A stretch of DNA of 32,323 nt from Chromatiales bacterium (GCA_028695255.1 JAQVJI010000011.1:1-32323), one strand, 5' to 3'. Numbered from the stretch's first letter, positions 7,376 to 16,093 are shown. A program made the numbers and translations. The notes: generated by a model not told the origin, from the letters alone.

Positions 7376-8455
7376 TCATGACTCCGGGTTCTGCCGTCCG
7401 TGCGACAACCAATCGAGCGGATAGCGGATGAAATCCACCTCCCCCATCACGGCTCGCGCGCGCGCCGACATCGCCCGCAGCGCGGAGGACTCGGCCAGAC
7501 AGGCCCCGATGCGCGCGGCCAGCGTCTGGACGTCCAGCGCCGGCAACGGGCCCAGATCGTATTGCGCGCCCACCGCCGCGACCGCGGCCGTCGCCGCGCG
7601 CTGATTGTCGGCGATGACGATGGCGAGTGCCGGCAGACCCAGGTAGCAACGCTCCCAGGTGGTGCCGCCGCCGGCGCCGATCGCCAGATCGGCCATCGCC
7701 ATGCGCTCGGCCATGTTGTCGGCCGACAGACTGAAAACTGCACCCGGCAGGGCCATCGTCCGCTCCCGCAATGGTTCCGCATGCGGGTTGGCCGCGCCGG
7801 CGATCACGTCGATGACCACACCTTGCAGCAACCCCTGCCGATGCAGAACCTGGAGCGCCGCCACCGCCAGCAGCGCCGCACCGTCACGATCGGCACCGCC
7901 ACAGGACACGAGGATGCGCCGGACCACACCGTCCCGCTCCCGCAGGCGCTCGCGCTCATGCAGAAACTCCTCGCGCAGCAGCGCGAACCGCGGCCCGTGC
8001 AGCAAACGGCAATGCGCCGGCAGCCGCGGCCGCCACAGCACATCGGCATCGCCGGAACGAAAATTGGGGTCAAGCAGGACATCGCAGTCGTGATCGCGAT
8101 CGGCCAGATCGTCGATCACCAGCAGATGCCCGACGCGAGCGCGCAGCGCCGTTTCCCAGACACGGTCGATGCGGTAGTGATCGACGATCAGCCAGTCCGC
8201 GTCGCCGAGTTCGTCGACGATGCGTGCCGTCGCCGCGGCATCGGCCACCGCGTCGAATTCATCGGCACCGGGCAAGACGTGGCAGTCGAAACCGGCCGCC
8301 ACGATCGCCTGCCGCATGTCGCCCACTGCCTGCCGGCAGACGAAACCGACCTCGCCGCCCTGCCGACGTAGCGCCTGGGCCAGCGTCAGACAACGCGCGA
8401 CGTGGCCGCTGCCGAGGATTTCCGAAGCGTCTGCACGGACGACGAAACGCATCAT
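7376..8455 (-). CDS. pseG: UDP-2,4-diacetamido-2,4,6-trideoxy-beta-L-altropyranose hydrolase PseG
   Basis: PseG removes UDP to release the free sugar that PseI condenses with PEP. The 359-residue product has a GT-B-like fold similar to MurG. The N-terminal motif RADASEILGSGHVARCLTLA carries the conserved GSGH histidine near residue 18; further motifs are WLIVDHYRID, LLVIDDLADR, LLDPNF, RILVSCGGADRDG and, near the UDP site, DLAIGAGGGTTWERCYLGLP. I start it at the first ATG of ATGATG, which overlaps the stop of the preceding gene; the ORF track runs 5' of this through the SpsF-like gene in another frame. It is the second gene of the five-gene operon. Confidence 0.92.
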   Translation of the reverse strand: MMRFVVRADASEILGSGHVARCLTLAQALRRQGGEVGFVCRQAVGDMRQAIVAAGFDCHVLPGADEFDAVADAAATARIVDELGDADWLIVDHYRIDRVWETALRARVGHLLVIDDLADRDHDCDVLLDPNFRSGDADVLWRPRLPAHCRLLHGPRFALLREEFLHERERLRERDGVVRRILVSCGGADRDGAALLAVAALQVLHRQGLLQGVVIDVIAGAANPHAEPLRERTMALPGAVFSLSADNMAERMAMADLAIGAGGGTTWERCYLGLPALAIVIADNQRAATAAVAAVGAQYDLGPLPALDVQTLAARIGACLAESSALRAMSARARAVMGEVDFIRYPLDWLSHGRQNPES

Positions 8456-9201
8456 TGCCCGAGCTTTTTCTGCTCGACGTGGGCATTGAGCTTGATGAGT
8501 TCCGGGTAGCGATCGAGGAAGGCCAGCACCTCGTCCGTACCGAATATCCGCTCGCCGTCGCGCAATCCCTTGTAGATGGCCTCGATCAGCAACCAGTCCT
8601 CGATGGTGTCGAGCGTCCAGCGGTGACGCGACAGATCGACGTCGCTCTTGAAGCTCTGCATGCGGAACACGCCGGGGTGCTGATAGATGTAGGGCGTGAC
8701 GTGTTCCAGTTCGTAGGGTTTGGTGGCCTCGCGGCAGACGGTATCGAGCGCGGCACGGGTGAATATCTCCGTGTCCAGGCCGCGCGGCCAGGTGCGGCCG
8801 CCCCAGGCATTGCTCAGATAGTCGACCGTCACTGCCTCGGCATTCAGCGCCCGGAAGCGCTCCAGCATGCGCGTCAGCACCTCGGGGTCGTACAGCGGGC
8901 AATCGGCAGTGACGCGGATCACCACCTCGGCCTCGCGTTCCGCGGCGGCACCGCAATACCGCGACAGCACGTTCTCCGGATGACCGCGATACACCAGCCC
9001 GCCGAGACGCCGGACTTCCTCTTCCACCACGTCGTCGCTCGCATCCGTGGTGGTCGCCACCACCACCTCGTCCACCAGCGGGCAGGCCTGCACACGCCGC
9101 AGCACCCAACCGACCACACTGGTGCCGCACAAGTCGCGCATGACCTTGCCGGGCAGCCGGGTGGAGCCCATGCGGGCCTGGATGATGGCGACGGTTTTCA
9201 T
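8452..9201 (-). CDS. SpsF/PseF-like cytidylyltransferase (CMP-sugar synthesis)
   Basis: The 249-residue product begins with the nucleotidyltransferase signature [19 protein letters not shown] and continues with [16 protein letters not shown] near residue 97, [13 protein letters not shown] near 163 and [17 protein letters not shown] near 193. These identify the SpsF-type cytidylyltransferase family, which in pseudaminic acid clusters is taken to do the PseF step of activating the acid to its CMP form. It is the first gene of the operon and overlaps pseG by 4 bases. Substrate assignment rests on the linkage to pseG and pseI; an SpsF-type enzyme for another sugar acid is possible. Confidence 0.85.
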   Translation of the reverse strand: MKTVAIIQARMGSTRLPGKVMRDLCGTSVVGWVLRRVQACPLVDEVVVATTTDASDDVVEEEVRRLGGLVYRGHPENVLSRYCGAAAEREAEVVIRVTADCPLYDPEVLTRMLERFRALNAEAVTVDYLSNAWGGRTWPRGLDTEIFTRAALDTVCREATKPYELEHVTPYIYQHPGVFRMQSFKSDVDLSRHRWTLDTIEDWLLIEAIYKGLRDGERIFGTDEVLAFLDRYPELIKLNAHVEQKKLGQ

Positions 9202-9320
9202 ATCAAACTTTCCCCGGCATGCGAACGTCGGGCATCATAGCAAACCGCAATTGCAGGAACGGCAACGCCGCTCCCACGACGAGCGCCGTCACCACACGAA
9301 CGAGACAACAGGAAAACCTG
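9202..9320. promoter_or_regulatory. Divergent promoter region between the pse operon and the SDR gene
   Basis: This 119-bp gap separates two divergent genes and must hold at least the operon promoter. On the minus strand a TATGAT (9234-9239) is a reasonable -10, but I see no good -35 at the usual distance. On the plus strand no clear pair is visible. An AGGAAAA ribosome site precedes the SDR ATG. Confidence 0.4.
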
Positions 9321-10283
<963 letters not shown>

Positions 10284-10308
10284 ACCCCGGCCCGCTGCGA
10301 TCGCCGCC

Positions 10309-10944
10309 TCATTCCGGCCACAGACTTCGCTGCCCCGCCTCCAGCGCGCGGCGCACCGGCGCAAAGCTGGTGCGGTGCTGCGGACAGGGACCGAGGCGGT
10401 CGAGGGCCTCCAGATGCTCCGGCGTGGGATAGCCCTTGTGGATGGCGAAGCCGTAGCCGGGATGGTGCCGGTCGAGCTCGCTCATCCAACGGTCGCGCTG
10501 CACCTTGGCAAGGATCGAGGCGGCGGAGATGGCGGCGACGCGGCGGTCGCCCTTGACGATGGCGCGCGAAGGGTACGGCAGTTGCGGGCAGCGGTTGCCG
10601 TCGACCAGCACCTCGACCGGATCGACCGCGAGCGCCAGCACCGCGCGGCGCATGGCTTCGAGACTGGCGTGCAGGATGTTGAGGCGGTCGATCTCGGCCA
10701 CCTCGCAACTGGCGATGGCGAAACACAGCGCGCGCTCGCGGATCACCTCATACAGGACCTCACGGCGCGCCGCCGACAACAGCTTGGAATCGGTGAGGCC
10801 CTCGATCGGTCGTTCCGGGTCGAGGATCACCGCCGCCGCCGTGACCGGACCGGCCAGCGGCCCGCGGCCGACCTCGTCCACCCCGGCCGCCAGCGGATGG
10901 GCCGCGACGGGTTCGAAATTTACGCCGGTCCTGCGTGCGCCCAT
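10309..10944 (-). CDS. rnhB: Ribonuclease HII
   Basis: RNase HII cuts the RNA strand of RNA-DNA hybrids and removes misincorporated ribonucleotides. The 211-residue product has [19 protein letters not shown] near residue 19, which carries the DE catalytic pair, then [19 protein letters not shown] with the third Asp, and the RNHII signature [19 protein letters not shown] near 133. The ORF track extends to 11028, but the ATG at 10944 has a GGAG ribosome site six bases upstream and gives the family length. rnhB normally follows lpxB in the lpx cluster; here lpxB lies beyond two other genes and on the opposite strand. Confidence 0.94.
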   Translation of the reverse strand: MGARRTGVNFEPVAAHPLAAGVDEVGRGPLAGPVTAAAVILDPERPIEGLTDSKLLSAARREVLYEVIRERALCFAIASCEVAEIDRLNILHASLEAMRRAVLALAVDPVEVLVDGNRCPQLPYPSRAIVKGDRRVAAISAASILAKVQRDRWMSELDRHHPGYGFAIHKGYPTPEHLEALDRLGPCPQHRTSFAPVRRALEAGQRSLWPE

Positions 10945-10967
10945 GCATGTCTCCGGTAGCTTCGGCC

Positions 10968-11166
10968 ATTGATCCGGCGACGAAATGTTTGAACAAGCGC
11001 GTAGTACCAAGGTAGGAAACCGTGGCATCTGACTTGCCCCATCGTCGCCGGATCAATATCAAATAAGCGTATTTTTGTTTATTGAAGCGGCGATAACCAC
11101 TTCGACAGCGGCTCGGCGCATCGGATCCTCGCCGCTCGCATGAAGACATTTCGTCGCCGCTCCAAT
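10968..11166. repeat. Four copies of ATTGRWSCGGCGAYRA as two inverted pairs
   Basis: Copies lie at 10968-10983 (+), 11042-11057 (-), 11081-11096 (+) and 11151-11166 (-). The first two are identical (ATTGATCCGGCGACGA); the third reads ATTGAAGCGGCGATAA and the fourth ATTGGAGCGGCGACGA. The first and fourth copies also share AATGT after the core. The pairs span 90 and 86 bp and are 23 bp apart, so the region looks like a tandem of two REP-doublet-type units. Confidence 0.75.
11034..11062 (+). promoter_or_regulatory. Possible sigma-70 promoter for gnnA-gnnB-lpxB
   Basis: TTGCCC, a 17-base spacer and TATCAA, overlapping the second repeat copy. Both hexamers are imperfect and the leader would be about 190 bases, so this is tentative. 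Confidence 0.3.
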
Positions 11167-11258
11167 AAACTGCGTGCTCAGTTGTGGCGACCAATCATGC
11201 GCGGGATGCCATCCTCCCGCCCGGCCGCAAGTCTACCAGCCCAACCCGAGGTTTCCCG

Positions 11259-12221
11259 ATGAGTCCCGTCAGATGCGCCGTCGTCGGCGTCGGCTATCTT
11301 GGCCGCTTTCATGCCCAGAAGTACGCCGCCCTGCCCAACGCGGAGCTGATCGCGGTCGCCGACAGCAATCCGCAGAACGCCGCCCGCGTGGCCGGCGAGT
11401 GCGGCTGTCTGGCGGTGACGGACTATCGCGAACTGCTGGGCAAGGTGGAGGCGGTGAGCATCGCCGTGCCGACCACGCTGCACCACGAGGTCGCCAGGGC
11501 CTTCCTCGAACAGGGCACGCACGTGCTGCTCGAAAAGCCGATCACGACCACCGTCGAGGAAGCGGTGGAACTCAACCGCATCGCGCACGAGCGCGGCGCG
11601 ATCCTGCAGGTCGGACATCTGGAGCGCTTCAACGCCGCGCTGCTCGACATCGGCCGCGTGCTGTCGGAACCGCTGTTCATCGAATCGCACCGGCTGGCGC
11701 CGTTCAAACCGCGCGCCACCGACGTCAACGTCGTCCTCGATCTGATGATCCACGACATCGACATCATCCTCGACCTCGTGAAGTCGCGCGTGAGCAACAT
11801 CGCGGCCAGCGGCGCGCGCATCCTGTCGGACGCCATCGACATCGCCAACGCACGCATCGAGTTCGAGAACGGCTGCGTCGCCAACGTGACCTCCAGCCGC
11901 GTGAGCCTCAAGTCCGAACGCAAGATGCGCATCTTCCAGCACAACGCCTACATCTCGATCGACTTCCAGAACCGCGGTCTCGCGATCCATCGTATCGGCG
12001 ACAAGGAGATGTTTCCCGGCATTCCGGAGATCACGAGCGAGGAAAGCTTCTTCGAGGAGGCCGACGCCCTCAAGGCCGAGATCGTCGCCTTCCTCGATTC
12101 GATCCAGAACGGCAGCCCGGTGACGGTGAGCGGCGAGGACGGCCAGCGCGCGCTGGAAACGGCCATCCACATCACCGAGCTGGTGCAGTCCGCGCCCACG
12201 CTCGGCACGCACCGCGGCTGA
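11259..12221 (+). CDS. gnnA: Gfo/Idh/MocA oxidoreductase, probable GnnA (UDP-GlcNAc 3-dehydrogenase)
   Basis: GnnA oxidises the 3-hydroxyl of UDP-GlcNAc with NAD+ to a 3-keto sugar for transamination by GnnB. The 320-residue product has the Rossmann motif AVVGVGYLGRFHAQKY near residue 7, the family EKPI motif with Lys at about 93, then ILQVGHLERFNAAL near 120 and LDLMIHDIDIILDLV near 161. I start it at the ATG with a GAGG ribosome site rather than the GTG 25 codons upstream. It sits directly before a DegT/DnrJ aminotransferase and lpxB, the context described for gnnA in Acidithiobacillus ferrooxidans. The function is inferred from family plus context; other 3-amino-sugar pathways use similar pairs. 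Confidence 0.8.
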   Translation: MSPVRCAVVGVGYLGRFHAQKYAALPNAELIAVADSNPQNAARVAGECGCLAVTDYRELLGKVEAVSIAVPTTLHHEVARAFLEQGTHVLLEKPITTTVEEAVELNRIAHERGAILQVGHLERFNAALLDIGRVLSEPLFIESHRLAPFKPRATDVNVVLDLMIHDIDIILDLVKSRVSNIAASGARILSDAIDIANARIEFENGCVANVTSSRVSLKSERKMRIFQHNAYISIDFQNRGLAIHRIGDKEMFPGIPEITSEESFFEEADALKAEIVAFLDSIQNGSPVTVSGEDGQRALETAIHITELVQSAPTLGTHRG

Positions 12222-12267
12222 ACGCGATCGGCACACCGAATTCACTTCAAGACAGGAGCCTTTGCGC

Positions 12268-13362
12268 ATGATCCCCATGGTGGACCTCAAGACCCAGTAC
12301 CACGCGCTCAAGCAGGAAATCGATGCCGCGGTACTGGAGGTGCTGGAGAACACCCAGTTCATTCTCGGCCCCAACGTCAACGCGCTGGAGCGCGAGACGG
12401 CGGAATATCTCGGCAGCCCGCATGCCGTCTCCTGCGCCTCCGGCACGGATGCGCTGCATCTGGCGCTGCGCGCGGCCGGCATCGGTCCGGGTGACGAGGT
12501 CATCACGACGCCCTTCACCTTCATCGCTACCGCCGAGGCGATCCGCTACGTCGGCGCCACGCCGGTGTTCGTCGACATCGACCCGAGTACCTTCAACATC
12601 GACGTCGACGCAATCGAGGCCGCCATCACGCCGCGCACGCGCTGTGTGATGCCGGTGCACCTGTTCGGCCAGCCCGCCGACATGCAGGCCATCATGACGC
12701 TGTGCGAAGCGCACGGCATCGTGGTGATAGAGGACTGCGCGCAATCCTTCGGAGCAAGCGTCGACGGGCGCATGACCGGCAGTATCGGCGCCTACGGCTG
12801 CTTCAGCTTCTTCCCGAGCAAGAACCTCGGCGGCTACGGCGACGGCGGTCTCATCACAGCCACGACCGAAGAGGCGGCAAACGCACTGCGCTGCCTGCGC
12901 AATCACGGCAGCCACGTGCGCTATCACCATGACATCATCGGCTACAACAGCCGTCTGGACGAGATCCAGGCCGCCATCCTGCGTGTCAAGCTGCGCCATA
13001 TCGACCGCTTCAACAACGAGCGCCGCCGCGTCGCCCATCGCTACAACGAACTGCTGGCCGGCAGCGGCGTGGTCACGCCGCACGAAGACGGCAAGGGCGT
13101 GCACGTGTTCCACCAGTACACACTGCTGACCGAACGCCGCGAGCAAGTGATGCAGGCATTGCAGAAGGAAGGCATCGGCTGCGCCATCTACTATCCGATC
13201 CCGCTGCACCGCCAGAAGGCCTTCGCCGACGTGTTCGCCGACGTCAAGCTGCCGGTGACCGAAGACGTCACCGCGCGCTGCCTGTCGCTGCCGATCTATC
13301 CCGAGATGTCGGATACGCAGATCGTCAGCGTCACCGACGTCATCCGGACCGCACTCGGGTGA
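12268..13362 (+). CDS. gnnB: DegT/DnrJ/EryC1 aminotransferase, probable GnnB
   Basis: GnnB uses PLP and glutamate to aminate the 3-keto sugar, giving UDP-2-acetamido-3-amino-glucose. The 364-residue product shows the family features: IPMVDLKTQYHALKQEI at the N-terminus, CASGTDALHLALRA near 56, DEVITTPFTFIATAEAI near 76, VIEDCAQSFGAS near 153, and the PLP lysine in FFPSKNLGGYGDGG at about residue 185. GYNSRLDEIQAAIL follows near 227. The ORF track starts at a TTG; the ATG two codons on has a GGAG site 9 bases upstream. It lies 46 bp after gnnA and 23 bp before lpxB, so the three are probably one transcript. Confidence 0.82.
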   Translation: MIPMVDLKTQYHALKQEIDAAVLEVLENTQFILGPNVNALERETAEYLGSPHAVSCASGTDALHLALRAAGIGPGDEVITTPFTFIATAEAIRYVGATPVFVDIDPSTFNIDVDAIEAAITPRTRCVMPVHLFGQPADMQAIMTLCEAHGIVVIEDCAQSFGASVDGRMTGSIGAYGCFSFFPSKNLGGYGDGGLITATTEEAANALRCLRNHGSHVRYHHDIIGYNSRLDEIQAAILRVKLRHIDRFNNERRRVAHRYNELLAGSGVVTPHEDGKGVHVFHQYTLLTERREQVMQALQKEGIGCAIYYPIPLHRQKAFADVFADVKLPVTEDVTARCLSLPIYPEMSDTQIVSVTDVIRTALG

Positions 13363-13385
13363 CGTCGTGACGCAGGGATGACGTC

Positions 13386-14522
13386 ATGCACGTGATGCTG
13401 GCGGCCGGCGAGGCATCGGGCGATCTGCACGCCGCCAATCTGGTGCGCGCGCTCGATGCGATGCGACCGGGGCTGCACTACTCCGGCATGGGTTGCGGCG
13501 CCATGCGCGAAGCCGGGGTCGACGTCGTCGTCGACGCCACCGAACTGGCGGTGGTCGGCCTGTGGGAGGTGCTGGCGCGCTACGGCGACATCCGCCGTGC
13601 CTTCCGCCGCCTGTGCGAGCACATGGAGCGGAACCGGCCGGACCTGCTGATCCTGATCGACTACGTCGAATTCAATCTGCGCCTGGCGAAGGTCGCGAAA
13701 CGACTCGGCGTGCGCGTGCTGTTCTACGTCTCGCCGCAGGTGTGGGCCTGGCGCCCCGGCCGCATCCGGCGCATCGGCCGCTGCGTCGACATGATGGCCG
13801 TTCTGTTTCCGTTCGAGGAAGACGTCTACCGCCGTCACGGCATCCCGGTACGCTACGTCGGCAATCCGCTGGTCGACGTGGTCAGACCCACGATGAGCCG
13901 CGAGGACGCGCGCGCACACTTCAATCTCGACGCCACGCGCCCGATCCTCGGCCTGCTGCCCGGCAGTCGCCAGGGCGAACTGCGCCGGCACCTGCCCGTC
14001 ATCACGAAAACCTGCCGGCTGCTGCGGGAGCAGATCCCGGACCTGCAACTGATCATGCCGATCGCCCCCGGCGTCGACGTCGCGCGCGACGTCACGCCCC
14101 ACCTGCAGGACGACGACGGCATCCAACTCGTCACGGCTCAGGGCTACGACGTGATGCATGCCTGCGACGCACTGATCGCCGCTTCCGGCACGGTCACGCT
14201 GGAAGCCGGGCTGATCGGCACGCCGATGGTCATCATCTACCGTCTGGCACCGCTTTCCTACGCGATCCTGAAACCGATGCTGCGCATCCCCGACATCGGC
14301 CTCGTGAACATCGTCGCCGGCCGCCGTATCGCGCCGGAATTCCTGCAAGGCGAGGCACGGCCCGAGGCGATCGCCGCGGAGGTACGGCGCCTGCTCGCCG
14401 ATGCCGATCACAACCGGACACAGCGCGAGGCGCTGCGTGAGGTCAGGACGAAACTCGGAGCAGGCGGCGGAGCGGAAAACGTCGCCCGGCTGGCGAGCGA
14501 GATGCTGGACGGGGCAGCGTAG
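13386..14522 (+). CDS. lpxB: Lipid A disaccharide synthase LpxB
   Basis: LpxB joins UDP-2,3-diacylglucosamine and lipid X (GT19 family) at the inner membrane to form the beta-1,6 disaccharide of lipid A. The 378-residue product has MLAAGEASGDLHAANLV at the N-terminus, LILIDYVEFNLRLAKVAK near 85, the family signature FYVSPQVWAWRPGRI near 116, LLPGSRQGELRRHLPV near 194 and AASGTVTLEAGLIGTPMVI near 265. It follows gnnB on the plus strand and faces lpxA, which is on the minus strand; in most genomes lpxA and lpxB are co-directional. Its 3' flank holds a 32-base hairpin that is part of a MITE-like element. Confidence 0.95.
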   Translation: MHVMLAAGEASGDLHAANLVRALDAMRPGLHYSGMGCGAMREAGVDVVVDATELAVVGLWEVLARYGDIRRAFRRLCEHMERNRPDLLILIDYVEFNLRLAKVAKRLGVRVLFYVSPQVWAWRPGRIRRIGRCVDMMAVLFPFEEDVYRRHGIPVRYVGNPLVDVVRPTMSREDARAHFNLDATRPILGLLPGSRQGELRRHLPVITKTCRLLREQIPDLQLIMPIAPGVDVARDVTPHLQDDDGIQLVTAQGYDVMHACDALIAASGTVTLEAGLIGTPMVIIYRLAPLSYAILKPMLRIPDIGLVNIVAGRRIAPEFLQGEARPEAIAAEVRRLLADADHNRTQREALREVRTKLGAGGGAENVARLASEMLDGAA

Positions 14523-14540
14523 AGATCGGTCTGGATGGCC

Positions 14541-14700
14541 CTAACAGGATGTTGAAAAAGGGCTGTCCTGCCCTTTTTCAACGCGCCGCACCCGGCACAT
14601 GTCCGTGCGCGGCTACGACGAATCAAACACTTACATGTTTGATTCGCGATCGAGGCATCCCTGCCTCGCGTTAGCAGGCTGTTTTTCAACAGCCTGCTAA
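14541..14700. mobile_element. Probable MITE: 152-bp element with terminal inverted repeats and CTAA duplication
   Basis: The ends CAGGATGTTGAAAAA (14545-14559) and TTTTTCAACAGCCTG (14682-14696) are inverted repeats matching at 14 of 15 bases, and each is flanked directly by CTAA (14541-14544 and 14697-14700). There is no coding capacity. Inside are four nested palindromes: 14551-14582, 14619-14646, 14651-14668 and 14669-14702. Ends of the TGTTGAAAAA type occur in some insertion sequence families (I recall IS1182-like ones, unverified), so a non-autonomous derivative is plausible. Confidence 0.62.
14551..14582. terminator. Perfect 13-bp hairpin downstream of lpxB
   Basis: GTTGAAAAAGGGC and its exact complement flank a 6-base loop, 28 bases after the lpxB stop. 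A-rich and T-rich halves of the stem make it usable as a bidirectional terminator, although it lacks a separate U-tract. It is also one end of the MITE-like element. Confidence 0.5.
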
Positions 14701-14710
14701 CGACGGTTAC

Positions 14711-14790
14711 TCTCGCTGAGAACGCCGGAACGCGAAGAAAAGATGAACGATTGTTTTTGCCTTCCCTGCGTCCCGGCGATCTCAGCGAGA
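14711..14790. repeat. 23-bp inverted repeat with 34-base spacer after lpxA
   Basis: Arms 14711-14733 and 14768-14790 match at 21 of 23 positions; the outermost bases read TCTCGCTGAG and CTCAGCGAGA. Inside, GAAG/CTTC can extend the stem. The CTGCGTC...TCAGCGAGA wording resembles dispersed intergenic repeats in proteobacteria (from memory). It may act as the lpxA operon terminator. Confidence 0.6.
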
Positions 14791-14834
14791 AATCGTGTTT
14801 TGCAGTAGTCCTCTGCGCCTTGCCGAGCCGAGGT

Positions 14835-15641
14835 TCAGCCGTCCACGCTCGGCTTGCGGCCCGAGCGCACGATGCCGCGCTTGCTCGAACGCACGAACTC
14901 GACGAAATGCGCGACCTCCGGGAAGGCGTGCGGGAATTCCTGCAACAGGGCATCGGCCGCTTCGAGACCGGCGTCGCGGTTGCGTCCGCGCACCAGCAGC
15001 TTGAACACCTGATGCAGTGCCCGAATGCATTCGGGCGAGAAACCGCGGCGTTTGAGACCGAGCTTGTTGATGCCCACGGCGCGCGCGTAATTGCCGGTGG
15101 CGAGGGTATAGGGGGTCAGATCGCGGTTGAGTGCCGTGCCCATGCCGGTGAAGGCGTGCACGCCGACGCGGCAGAACTGATGCACCAGCGTGAAGCCGCC
15201 GAGGATCGCGTGGTCGCCGATGCCGACGTGACCGGCCAGCGAGGCGGCGTTGGAAAAGATGATGTGATTGCCGATCACGCAGTCGTGCGCGATGTGCACG
15301 TAGGCCATGATCAGGTTGTCGCTGCCGACCACGGTACGCCCCGTCCCGCGTTGCGTACCGCGGTGCATCGTGACGTATTCGCGGATCACGTTGCGGTCGC
15401 CGACGATGAGTTCGGTCGGCTCCCCCTTGTAGCTGGTGTCCTGCGGTGCCTCGCCGACCGACGCGAATTGGAGGATCTCGTTGTCGCGGCCGATGCGCGT
15501 GTGTCCGCTGATCACCACGTGCGGACCGATGCGCGTGCCGGACTCGATGCTCACGTCGGGTCCGATCACCGAAAAGGCACCGATCGACACGCCCTCCGCG
15601 ACGCGGGCTGCGGGATCGACGACGGCCAGCGGATGAATCAT
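14835..15641 (-). CDS. lpxA: UDP-N-acetylglucosamine O/N-acyltransferase LpxA
   Basis: LpxA transfers a 3-hydroxyacyl chain from ACP to position 3 of UDP-GlcNAc, or to the 3-amine of UDP-GlcNAc3N in organisms with GnnA/GnnB. The 268-residue product is a left-handed beta-helix with hexapeptide repeats. HIAHD at 116-120 carries the catalytic His119 (E. coli His125) and LVHQFC matches E. coli His160/Gln161. At the position of E. coli Gly173, the hydrocarbon ruler, there is Met167 (HAFTGMG). The ATG at 15641 overlaps the fabZ stop (ATGA); the ORF track's seven extra codons lie inside fabZ. It is the last gene of the long minus-strand operon. Confidence 0.95.
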   Translation of the reverse strand: MIHPLAVVDPAARVAEGVSIGAFSVIGPDVSIESGTRIGPHVVISGHTRIGRDNEILQFASVGEAPQDTSYKGEPTELIVGDRNVIREYVTMHRGTQRGTGRTVVGSDNLIMAYVHIAHDCVIGNHIIFSNAASLAGHVGIGDHAILGGFTLVHQFCRVGVHAFTGMGTALNRDLTPYTLATGNYARAVGINKLGLKRRGFSPECIRALHQVFKLLVRGRNRDAGLEAADALLQEFPHAFPEVAHFVEFVRSSKRGIVRSGRKPSVDG

Positions 15642-16093
15642 TCCATCTCCTTGCCGGCGCACATCAACTCCGCGGTCGCCGCGATCTCGTCGCCCACCCG
15701 GGCCTCGGCACTGAACTTCCAGATCCCCCGCATCGCGCGCAGGTAGCGCACGTGCAACAGCAACTGGTCGCCCGGCTCCACCTGCCGGCGGAAGCGCGCC
15801 TGATCGATGCCGACGAACAGATAGAGCTGGTTCTTGTAACCCTCGTGGCCACGCGCCTCCTCGGTCTTGAAGGCCAGGAGTCCGGTCGCCTGCGCCAGCG
15901 CCTCCAGGATCAGCACGCCCGGCATCACCGGCCGGGCCGGGAAGTGACCCTGAAAAAACGGCTCGTTGATGGAGACGTTCTTGATGGCGGTGAGGTACTC
16001 GCCAGGCTTGTGGTCCAGGACCCGGTCGACGAGCAGGAAAGGATACCGGTGCGGCAGGAAGCCCATCACCTCATGAATGGTCATCTGATCCAA
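15638..16093 (-). CDS. fabZ: 3-hydroxyacyl-ACP dehydratase FabZ
   Basis: FabZ dehydrates 3-hydroxyacyl-ACP in fatty acid elongation and so competes with LpxA and LpxD for the same substrate. The 151-residue hot-dog fold protein has [17 protein letters not shown], the catalytic His in [20 protein letters not shown] and the Glu in [11 protein letters not shown]. The start codon appears to be TTG at 16093, because an AGGA ribosome site lies 7 bases upstream of it; the in-frame ATG at 16084 would be 16 bases away. It overlaps lpxD by 23 bases and lpxA by 4, indicating translational coupling. Confidence 0.95.
   Translation of the reverse strand: MDQMTIHEVMGFLPHRYPFLLVDRVLDHKPGEYLTAIKNVSINEPFFQGHFPARPVMPGVLILEALAQATGLLAFKTEEARGHEGYKNQLYLFVGIDQARFRRQVEPGDQLLLHVRYLRAMRGIWKFSAEARVGDEIAATAELMCAGKEME

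Larger units (their letters stand above)
10945..11258. other. 314-bp divergent region between rnhB and gnnA-like gene
   Basis: No gene is seen here. The region is dominated by four copies of a 16-base element in alternating orientation (10968-11166), with an AT-rich core at about 11056-11083. A possible plus-strand promoter sits at 11034-11062. The gnnA-like gene has a GAGG ribosome site at 11248-11251. Confidence 0.7.
14523..14834. other. 312-bp region between convergent lpxB and lpxA
   Basis: No gene is seen here. The region is filled by the MITE-like element (14541-14700) and a second, unrelated long inverted repeat (14711-14790). The plus-strand ORF beginning at 14751 is a shadow of lpxA. 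Confidence 0.7.

Noticed and set aside
7376-9130. 584-residue ORF extending pseG upstream
   Set aside because: The first part overlaps the SpsF-like gene in another frame; PseG similarity begins at [11 protein letters not shown].
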